Shown piece after piece: positions 1 to 8,372 of a stretch of DNA of 64,000 bases; within the stretch, counting starts at the first letter, position 1; each line of letters opens with the position of its first letter. The stretch is from Beroe ovata (Eukaryota > Ctenophora > Nuda > Beroida > Beroidae). The DNA is taken from assembly GCA_946803715.1 (NCBI GenBank), contig CAMPET010000119.1:124696-188695 (forward strand). The letters run 5' to 3'. Below the pieces are notes generated by a model that made no database searches, was not told the DNA's origin, and saw only the letters and a list, made by a program, of their open reading frames with translations. Position numbers and translations under genes: made by a program.

Positions 1-28
<28 letters not shown>
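1..28. repeat. (CA)n microsatellite
   Basis: The window opens inside a pure CA dinucleotide run, so its true left end lies outside the window. It lies just beyond the 3' end of the minus-strand gene that ends at 52. Confidence 0.95.
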
Positions 29-33
<5 letters not shown>

Positions 34-51
34 AAGTGTGTAAATGATGTG

Positions 52-1304
52 TCATGGCAAAACCACACGGGTGATAATTGAATGAGACACGTGATGCCTA
101 CGCACGGCATCTGATTTGATGGTTGCTGTCATGGTTTTGACAGCCCTGAGGTAGTCCATACAGTCCCTGCAGAAGTTAGTCCTGATTGCCTTCTCCGGGT
201 CTTGACAATATTCAGTCAGGATCTGGTCATGAAGCTGAAAGTAGATCGATAACTAGAACCCACTGGCCACTACTCCATAAACCCAGTCCCTCACATAACA
301 CAATGCCTTCTCGTGCACCCACAACCAAACAAAATCGTACACCAGTTTGAAAAGCGCACGAACGCATAACATTGAAATTGACCCGTATGTGGACTCCTCC
401 GTTTAGAATTGTATAAGCAGTTTTCAGTTCTACGCTGATATGTTAACACCGGGCGACGCTCATTTTCCTTACCACGGTGAATCGAGCGTTCACGTAGCAG
501 TCGAGTTCAGCTGCCACTGTCCTCACAAGAGCTGTGACGTCATTCTGTGCTCCTGTTACTGCATCTCGAGCAATGGCCTGTAAACCAGCTTTCAGCCTAT
601 CAACCTGGGGTAATGATTATTTATCGTTACAGAGATAAGGGGGGAAGAGGGTGTATGAAAACAAGTTACTCCATAGAATAAGAAGGAAGGGCACACTAAT
701 AAGTAAAGCTCTGATAAGATTCTAACTCACATTAGGCGTGGTCCTAGTTGTTATCGTCTGCCCGATGCTAGCAATGTTCTTGAGTGAGAACTGAGATCTC
801 TTCCTCCTCACCTCTGTCTGGACATACCGCCGCTCCTCCTCTATCATAATGAGGATGAAGGGTTTGAGGGGAGCGAGGGCAGTGCTCCCGCCCGCCGTGC
901 TACCACTCTGTGAAGAGAGGGGGGTTTAGGAGAGAGAGATTGTCCCTATTACGTGGAGTTACTGATCTTTATGATTGTAATGAGGCATCAATCTTCACAT
1001 TATACCTGTTTGGATGTTGAGTCAAAAGCCTGATCAACAGCTGCTTTTGCATCATCGAATCTAGGAGTGGAGAGGAATTGATCGAGTGGAAGTATCAAAA
1101 ATATCACCATATCTGGGAAAGAGTATTTTAAACTTTCCTGGAAATTTGCCAATACCTGAAGAGAGCGATCCTCTGGAAGATGTTCTTGAGACTCTTCTCG
1201 GTGCGCAAGCGTTCCTGGGAGAGCATATTTTGCGGGTCCAGGATCACGTAGTCTGATTCATCACTTGTCGTTGACTTCCGAGACACAAAACCACCGGCGG
1301 ACAT
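52..1304 (-). CDS. Unrecognised helical protein, five exons, 231 aa
   Basis: Five exons join in phase on the minus strand: 1304-1156, 1060-1006, 907-731, 604-473 and 234-52. Every junction is GT-AG. The start ATG at 1304 is directly preceded by an in-frame TGA, and the frame closes with TGA at 54-52, giving 231 residues. The protein has no signal peptide and no membrane span. It looks mostly helical and charged, with a basic stretch (EEERRYVQTEVRRKR) near residue 90 and Ala/Arg/Leu-rich helices after it. I do not recognise the family; a BAR- or coiled-coil-like fold is a guess. The last exon could end earlier if a further intron was missed, because the final 20 codons look weak. The TAF5-family stop lies about 300 bp upstream on the same strand. 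Confidence 0.6.
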
Positions 1305-1597
1305 TCATCCGAGTGAGGCATGGTGGAAACGGGACATTGTCTGTGTGGACATTATATGGTCAAGATAGCAGCAGGAATTCATCATCGGAGGCGATACAAG
1401 ACAATCACCCAATATCCTCAATATACATGAAGATAATAGGACGAAACGATAATGAATTTAATACTTCTATGAACAATAATATAAATAAGCAAATAAAATA
1501 AGCTGCTGTGCTCTATATTTACAACCAATAATGATGTCTGTTGCTCCAATTAGTCTAAACAAACAACTCGAGAAGAACTGTTGCCCGCGTCTCATTC

Positions 1598-3576
1598 TCA
1601 CAGCACACCCACAATGATCAGACCAGCCTTGTTGCTCGACAATCCCTTGACCCTCCCTCCCACATTGACCCTGTCCACGGGTTTGGAGTGTAACTTGCTA
1701 TGTAACCTGGTATCCCATATGAGCACGTTACCATGGTAATCACCACTGACAACGCTATTCTCGTGGACAAACATCAGGTCTGAGATGGTGTTGGGCACGA
1801 GTTTATGTGATACGTCATCCGCACTATGGTAACCGTTAGTTTGCGGAGTGGTCTCTGTTTCGTACTGTCTGATTATTTTAGTGGTAGCTATGTCCCAGAG
1901 GACAATGTTACCACTCTGCAGCGCGCACACCACAACTTTGCCGTTAGGTGACACGGCCAATGCCGTGATATAACATTTCAGAGGAATGACGCGTGCACAG
2001 TTGCCACTACTGACATCCCACAGTCTACAACTGACGTCCTCCCCAGCCGTCACGAGGTAGTTGCCGTTAGGGTGGAATTCGCAGCACGTTACGGGGCCCG
2101 AGTGTCCGGCGAATATTCGGACAGGTGCCGTGTAGTCTGTCCGCCACAGTTTGGCGGTAGTGTCGTGGGATGAGGAGGCGAAGTAGGTAGACACTGGCGA
2201 GAATGTGACGTGGTACACGGGCCACTTGGCATGACCGCTATACTTGTACAACATCGCTGAAATGTGGTGCACGTTAATCATCGGAAAGCTGTACAGTTTA
2301 CAGAGATTTACGTCGTATTTCTCGTTAAAAAGGGACAAAATGATACTCACTATTCGTCTTGAGACACCAGAGTATGATAGTAGCATCATGTGATGCAGAC
2401 AGTGCACATTGCTCCACTCTGTGGATATCAATCCTGTACACTGGCCCTGCATGTCCTCGCATCTCAGCATACAACTTGGAGCTCTCCCCTCCCTCCACAG
2501 TGAACCTATCGTCATAAAACAGCTTTATGTCAGGGTTTGGGAGCGGCGCGTTGGGCGCCGGTTTGGCGGTGGCCGGCGGCACCTGGCTAGCCGGACATCC
2601 AGCTAGCTCCCATTTGTAGATTACAGAGTCAGAAGCTCCGACTAACAGTGTCCGATTATCTGGTGTGACCGTCATACAAAGTGCAGAGGTTGTGTTCGTG
2701 ATCTTGAGAGTTTTGACAAAGGAAAACTGGGCGGGAGCTAAACCGAGCTCTAAGTTAGAGCACGCTTTCTGAAGTGAAGTCTGGGGCTTCGATTCTGGTT
2801 GCTTAGCTTTGGACTCTTTCTTGATATCGAACACGAATTTCTGATTGATAACGGAAAGAACCGATAGCCACTCCTCATTTCCTATCACTTCCATCAGATG
2901 CTCGTATGTTTGTCGTGATATACTGACCACGTGCTTTGTGTTGAAGTACTGTTCATTGTCCACTTCATTAGCATTAGGGAGAATCTTCAGTTCCACAACC
3001 TTAGCGAGGAAATTGATGTAAATCTCCTTGCTTTGTCGCTGTCGCAACTCATGGTAAAGAAAAACACAGAGTGGCGGGATGAAATCTCTGAGCTCTGTCT
3101 TCAGTAATTCGGGCAGATTTTCGATGTATTTCCGTAGCACTGTGACTTGCTTCAGGTAATCTATGTCTCCTGACTCGAAGTAAGCAATGGGTGTGCTGGA
3201 AGCAGCCTGGAATAACAGGAATTGAAGCACCGGATATGCAAAACTTTGCGCGCGTGAATTCTACACTAATTGCAATTGCACGCGCGTGCATTCACGGATT
3301 AATCATTGTTTCGTATCCGCGCGCTACCTCTACGTTGAAAAAACGCACATTTTCCGTGTGACCAGTGGCAAGTTGGCACCAATCCTACCGCCCACAAACA
3401 CAAATAGTGTGAATACTGCATGCTGCACTATAGTGTACCTGCTTTGATGCTGTTCCTTTCAGTGTGTGCAGGTCGATTACCAGTTTTGGCAGGTCAGGGG
3501 TAAGGGAGTGCAGGGTATTTTGGACAACCTCAAATGGTTTATGTTCTACCACTTCGTCGGTTAATTCCTGCTTCAT
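1598..3576 (-). CDS. TAF5: TAF5/TAF5L-family transcription factor subunit (NTD2 + WD40)
   Basis: Exons 3576-3439, 3206-2351 and 2256-1598 splice in phase (0, then 1) to 550 aa. The N-terminal part carries the TAF5 NTD2 helical domain (YIENLPELLKTELRDF, then FLYHELRQRQ; about residues 68-120). The C-terminal half is a WD40 propeller with a run typical of TAF5 (VRIFAGHSGPV, FHPNGNYLVTAGED, WDVSSGNCARV). TAF5 is a scaffold of TFIID; its paralogue TAF5L does the same in SAGA. At 550 aa it is nearer TAF5L (about 590 aa) than TAF5 (about 800 aa), but the propeller motifs fit both, so the assignment within the family is open. ATG 3576 has an in-frame TAG three codons upstream. No LisH motif is visible, so an upstream exon could be missing. 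Confidence 0.85.
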
Positions 3577-4053
3577 CGCATTCTATTGAAGAATTGTACT
3601 GTTAAATACTCACTATGATTTATAGTAGCTCATGAATTGAGAGTTTTGCAAAATTCGGCGGTTCCGAACCTTTGCATTTGGAAACTTATTTGATCCACAA
3701 AGCATAATCAAGCATATAAAGAATAAAACACAGTCTGGTACTAAAACTGGGAAATTTGAACAGCATCAAAACACCAACCAAACTATCTGAGCAGAAAATG
3801 AAATCAAATAAAAAGTTTTTGTCAAGCACCAATTAGGGATATTCTCAGGATGGAACGACACGGTGACGAACACGATACTAATTGATATCACATGATGCAC
3901 ATCATATCACTGAATGAAATAAAACACTTAACACATATCAAATCAATACAAAATTCATTGAAAAGTAACAGTCAAAATTTAACACATCATATCATTCCAA
4001 CTTGATATCAACGAAACATAAATCAAGGCTAAAACTTGAATCTAGCGCCATCC
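3577..4053. other. AT-rich intergenic spacer
   Basis: The spacer lies between TAF5 and the HPS4-like gene, both on the minus strand. It is A/T-rich and stop-filled in all frames. It should hold the TAF5 promoter and the 3' UTR of the HPS4-like gene. I see no further gene. Confidence 0.6.
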
Positions 4054-6000
4054 TTACAGGAACACAGACCCAAAGTTCCTACTGGTAATTTCAGTCAAGT
4101 TATCAGCTAATTTACTGCTTCTCATAGCTTGAGATGACAGGAATACACTCGCGACATCTGTATTCCTCAGAACTGTCGACTGCCTGACTCCACTGACACA
4201 GAACAGCTCCACATCGCTCTCGTCGTCGCAGAGCTCTGCACAGAACTTAATCTGATCCAGAGCACCCGGGCTTGTTTTCTCTGAGTTACTGATGCGGAGT
4301 GTCTTCAGCTGCTTGTCGAATACAAAACTGTTCACACCGCGACTTGTTTTGAGAGGCGGAGTCTTTGTTTTGATCTCGTAAACAGCCGATACATCACCTA
4401 GTAACAACAAGCAATCTGCCCAGAGAGTCTCTATTCTACTTTCCAAGTCGTGTCCAATTACAATGATTGTTGTTTTTGATCTACTGAGGATAAGCAGCTC
4501 ATACTCCCTACATTCTGACATATCATGGTCACACGAGAGAAATTCACAACTCTCGTGGTAAACACTGTCGTTTGACGTGGAATCACTCGGTTTGTCCGGA
4601 ACACCGCATTCTTGTGTTGTTGCGTCCTGTGTTACGTCTTGTTCCACCTGATTTTGTTGGTCAACGACCTCTCTTTGGCACATATCCAACATATCCTGAG
4701 AAGTGTTTGTCGCAGGTGGAGTCTGATACAACTGATTGCTGACATCACTCGTCGGAACCTCCAGACTCCCACTCACCATCAGTTTGTAATTCAGTGAGTT
4801 ACCGGGCAGCTCATTAGCACTGGACTCTATCGATTCCTTGAATACTGCATCCTCGGGAAGACAGACTGAGCCACACTGTGAGTCGACACTGTCGCTCAGC
4901 ATTGTCATGGTCCGTGCACTCCGCGTGTCACATGTCATTGACCGGACACTCTTTGTCTCACTTCCCGTTATCGGTTTTGCAGCTGCTGAACTGACAAACA
5001 GCTCGTTGAGTAGCGAATAACGAGAGTCAGCAGAGCTCAAACTCCGCAAGAATTTCTTGCTCTTTGTATCAAACTCAAATTCAGGAGTTCCAATGGGAAC
5101 CACCTCGAATCCATCACTGATATCAGCTTGAGTGTTTTGTGCCAGCAAACTGATTGAAGTATTGATCGGTTCCTCTTCAATCCGATCCAAATACTGCTCC
5201 ATGACATCTGCTGACACCCCCTCATCCATGACATTGTCATCATGTGACAGGGCAAACACACTTTGCATTGATCCTGACAGAAATACACGAAACAGTTTAG
5301 AATTCCGTCCACTCGGCATACCCTCAACTGGTACACTGTCCTCACCCAGACCTTGTAACACGGCGAGTATGTCCGAACATAGGTTAGTGTAGACGATCTT
5401 GTTCTCCTGAAATACCACGCCTCTCAACCCTGACATCGTATCAAAGAGGTTGGAGCACCTCAGCACACAGTTCACAGGAACACCACTCTTGGATGGGAGG
5501 TAACCTAGGTTACTCCGGAACGTAAGATGACGTTCGGGGATCACGTTATCCATAACGTGCTTCGCGACCCTCCTGATCAACAACCTCGCCTCACTCGGCG
5601 GATGCTTGCTGTGAAACACGTCCAGTGGACCGAGGAAGAAGACGATGGTGTCGGAGAGGAGTTTTGTCTGGCGAATCAGCGCGTCACGTGACATGTCACG
5701 TGGTCCTGACAACAACAGGAAGTAGTGACTGATTTTAGTCATGCCGAGACGGTAGTCCGCTGTCTCCATGTGAGTTGTGACAGCCGTCTTGCGGAACTGC
5801 AGGAAGTTGTCGTACAGACAGAATGCGTTGCCGGCAATAACTCTGCAGTCGTCTATAGTCATGGAGAGTGGGTGGTAGAAGGTTATGCAGTCAGATATCA
5901 TAAACACTTCATCAGAGAAGAGAAACGTGTCGATGATGATGCATATCTTGGGGGCGGGGAGGGAGGGGAGGGAGGGGGAGGTGAGACGCCGGGCCATCAC
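4054..6000 (-). CDS. HPS4: HPS4-like BLOC-3 subunit (longin-type), single exon
   Basis: An uninterrupted 648-codon frame. The first 110 residues resemble the first longin domain of HPS4/CCZ1-type proteins: a hydrophobic strand (CIIIDTFLF), a tyrosine/proline turn (ITFYHPLSM), and later HYFLLLSG and TIVFFLGPLDVF. A second longin-like segment follows near residues 180-215 (LRCSNLFDTMSG, VVFQENKIVYTNL). A long acidic Ser/Thr-rich linker comes next, and a third hydrophobic alpha/beta segment forms the C-terminus (ELLILSRSKTTIIVIG onward). Human HPS4 is about 700 aa with the same layout. With HPS1, HPS4 forms BLOC-3, the exchange factor for Rab32/38 in lysosome-related organelle biogenesis. Similarity was judged by eye, so another longin/DENN-like tri-longin protein remains possible. 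The gene is intronless, unlike its vertebrate counterpart. Confidence 0.6.
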   Translation of the reverse strand: MMARRLTSPSLPSLPAPKICIIIDTFLFSDEVFMISDCITFYHPLSMTIDDCRVIAGNAFCLYDNFLQFRKTAVTTHMETADYRLGMTKISHYFLLLSGPRDMSRDALIRQTKLLSDTIVFFLGPLDVFHSKHPPSEARLLIRRVAKHVMDNVIPERHLTFRSNLGYLPSKSGVPVNCVLRCSNLFDTMSGLRGVVFQENKIVYTNLCSDILAVLQGLGEDSVPVEGMPSGRNSKLFRVFLSGSMQSVFALSHDDNVMDEGVSADVMEQYLDRIEEEPINTSISLLAQNTQADISDGFEVVPIGTPEFEFDTKSKKFLRSLSSADSRYSLLNELFVSSAAAKPITGSETKSVRSMTCDTRSARTMTMLSDSVDSQCGSVCLPEDAVFKESIESSANELPGNSLNYKLMVSGSLEVPTSDVSNQLYQTPPATNTSQDMLDMCQREVVDQQNQVEQDVTQDATTQECGVPDKPSDSTSNDSVYHESCEFLSCDHDMSECREYELLILSRSKTTIIVIGHDLESRIETLWADCLLLLGDVSAVYEIKTKTPPLKTSRGVNSFVFDKQLKTLRISNSEKTSPGALDQIKFCAELCDDESDVELFCVSGVRQSTVLRNTDVASVFLSSQAMRSSKLADNLTEITSRNFGSVFL

Positions 6001-6675
6001 GTGACACCAACCATCCTGTGCGGTAATGGGAGATCATATCCCATGAGATCACACCACATGATGAGGTCATCTTATGGAGAGGTGAAGCAGAGACACGAAA
6101 AGGCGAAGAGATTCATATCAAATGAACGAATTATAGTAAAGGTGAAGAATAGTGTACATTATAAACTTTACAATAATAGGAATATTTACATAGACTCAAG
6201 GAACCCGTTTGATAATCGGATAGGTAGATATTCGGGGTTATTCTCTATAAATAGTGTCATAGGTCAATTTTGGGACGTGAAAACGATTCAAATTAAGGAA
6301 GTGGCGAAGGAAGTGGTTGGTGGGAACCTGGTTCTATCATCTAGAGCACTATTTGCATCAAATAACTAAGTAGGCAAATCTAAAGACAAAATAAAATTCA
6401 ATAAAAACAAACTAAAAAGTTAAATGTATCATATGAATCATAATAATGGTAAAAGAACCAAGTTAAGAAATAATAAGATAGTCTATCGTGACATAATTTA
6501 CAAAATGTGAAGGTTTCAACATTATTCTAGGATCAATGATGGTATTTGAAGAAGGTGGATTGCGCTTCTACGCCATAACTAATAGGGTGAGTTTGAAGAC
6601 TAAATAACAAATATTAACAGATAACATCTATTTATCTTCCTAAACCTAAAATGCATGTGCATTATCCATCACAAG
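6001..6675. other. Intergenic spacer
   Basis: The spacer lies between the 5' end of the HPS4-like gene and the 3' end of the sulfotransferase. It becomes A/T-rich after 6100. A short plus-strand frame at 6538-6589 ends at GTGAGT and could be a tiny exon, but nothing downstream continues it. I see no supported gene. Confidence 0.5.
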
Positions 6676-7734
6676 TCAATGATACAAGTCTATGTACGGG
6701 AAATTAGGCTGCCCAAACTTCGTGTAACCCAACAACTCAAAGTCCATGCTGTAAAACTTGTACAACTCACCCAACTCGAGGGATGACAAACTTCCCAATA
6801 ACTTTGCAGCTTTTTCCGCGGACGACTCCGAATCTAGTCCGGTCTCGCTCCTGGAGCCAGGATACTCCACGCCCTGAATACCCACAGCTCTCGTCAGCAC
6901 ATTGATACTCTCCCCTGTGCTCTCCGTTTGTCCGAGCAGGTTGTATGGGAAGGAGCAGAGTTCCATTCTCTCCCACTGAGCTGTGAAGTGGTAGTCGGGA
7001 ATCCGGCCAGTCACGAGTAGCTTCACAAACTGTCTAAACTTGAGTGTCTCGTCCTCGTCGAATTGAGTATCCGTCACTCGTCCCTCTCCAGTTGTAGCTG
7101 ACACCACCTCCTTGACACCCCTATCCACTTCCCCGCTATCTACCTTGACACCACTCACCCTGTAATTCTCCTTCCGCATCACTTTATCCCGGAACCCCGA
7201 CACGAGACGAATGAGGGGGTTTCTGACGAACCCCACGATGTAGAGCCTACTCCCGAGGAGCTCGTGGTCGGACATACCCATCAGACTCTTGTAGTACTTG
7301 TAGTTTATCCTGTTCTTTTGACGGTGAACATGAATCATGTCGTCATAGGAACGAGTGTCGCCTTCCAAACGATTGATAAATTTCTTGAAAGAAGTGGAAC
7401 CTGTTTTGGGATTGGCAATGTACAGCATTTTGTACTGTGGCAGCACAATGTTGAACGCCCGGGGGTATCTGTCCGTGTTGTAAGGGGAGTTCCAACCCGT
7501 TCTTATCCCATGTTCTCGACACTTCCTCCGAACCCGAGACAAGAGTCGCGATGTATTGACAAAGTGTGAGGAGGAGGTTAGCGAGATGAAGTCAGGCACT
7601 GCTGGGGTGTCGATCGGCGCCACAATGTCGTGGGAGTAGAGAATGAAGATGAACCCAGCAATGGCAAAAACACTGAGTATGTATTTCAGAGAGCGGGAGA
7701 ATTTGTATACACTCGGCATGGTCGATAACTGCAA
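6676..7734 (-). CDS. Golgi carbohydrate sulfotransferase, HNK-1/CHST8-14 family
   Basis: Intronless, 352 aa. This is a type II membrane protein with a short basic cytosolic tail, one hydrophobic anchor at about residues 17-33 (YILSVFAIAGFIFILY), then the lumenal catalytic domain. Both PAPS-binding motifs are clear: the 5'-phosphosulfate loop PKTGSTSF (109-116) and the 3'-phosphate motif VRNPLIRLVSGFRDK (170-184). Such enzymes transfer sulfate from PAPS to GalNAc or GlcA in glycans and proteoglycans; the acceptor cannot be read from sequence. The length matches family members (about 340-420 aa). It starts at ATG 7734; the first methionine is kept because the anchor follows directly, although an internal Met at residue 6 is possible. 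Confidence 0.9.
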   Translation of the reverse strand: MQLSTMPSVYKFSRSLKYILSVFAIAGFIFILYSHDIVAPIDTPAVPDFISLTSSSHFVNTSRLLSRVRRKCREHGIRTGWNSPYNTDRYPRAFNIVLPQYKMLYIANPKTGSTSFKKFINRLEGDTRSYDDMIHVHRQKNRINYKYYKSLMGMSDHELLGSRLYIVGFVRNPLIRLVSGFRDKVMRKENYRVSGVKVDSGEVDRGVKEVVSATTGEGRVTDTQFDEDETLKFRQFVKLLVTGRIPDYHFTAQWERMELCSFPYNLLGQTESTGESINVLTRAVGIQGVEYPGSRSETGLDSESSAEKAAKLLGSLSSLELGELYKFYSMDFELLGYTKFGQPNFPYIDLYH

Positions 7735-8372
7735 CAGAGCAAACAGCTATGTACTATGTGATAAGTACAGATGAGGGAAGACTCAGCTATGAGGGCGGTC
7801 GAGAACACATCGTCACAATTCTATCCATCCTGCTAAAGAGATGCGTGTTAAAATGACTATACTCTTAATGAATACACACCTTTCGGGTGCCAAGGTAAGG
7901 TCATACGGTAGAAGCAGTAGGGAGGATTAGACAAGTATGAAAAGTTTGAAATTTATCATAAAAAAGTTAAAACAAGTACAAAACAATTGACGGACAGACG
8001 CTAGACTATGTGCATTGAGAATGAGCCATAGAGAATGCTAAGTCTCACAACTATAAAACTAAGGTATCTGCCTCGATTTTCGATGGCCAATCTTGTTCAC
8101 ATGACTCACCAGAAGTTGATCAGCAAAAACTCTGATTCGACCAATAAACAATAAGATACTATTCTGAAAGTGTCTGAAAATTATGAACCCTCCATAGAAT
8201 TGTCCCCTTCAAAATCATAATTCAACGTGGTCACTGGTCAGTCAATCCGATATATGAAAGTTGCCTTCATAATCAATTAATTCAAACAAATAACATAAAA
8301 ACAAATAAAAAATGGATATCACGTTAAATAAAGGAAATCCAATCTGGATCGCTGGAAAAACTATCAATGTAT
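7735..8372. other. Intergenic spacer
   Basis: A/T-rich sequence between the sulfotransferase start and the terminal exon of the OB-fold-like gene, both on the minus strand. I see no open frame of note or conserved element. Confidence 0.5.

Noticed and set aside
5725-6369. 214-codon plus-strand frame
   Set aside because: Its first half is the antisense of the HPS4-like gene and its second half is A/T-rich spacer; no domain is present.
6538-6589. Small plus-strand exon-like sequence ending at GTGAGT
   Set aside because: It reads well for 16 codons, but no partner exon is seen before the antisense sulfotransferase gene.
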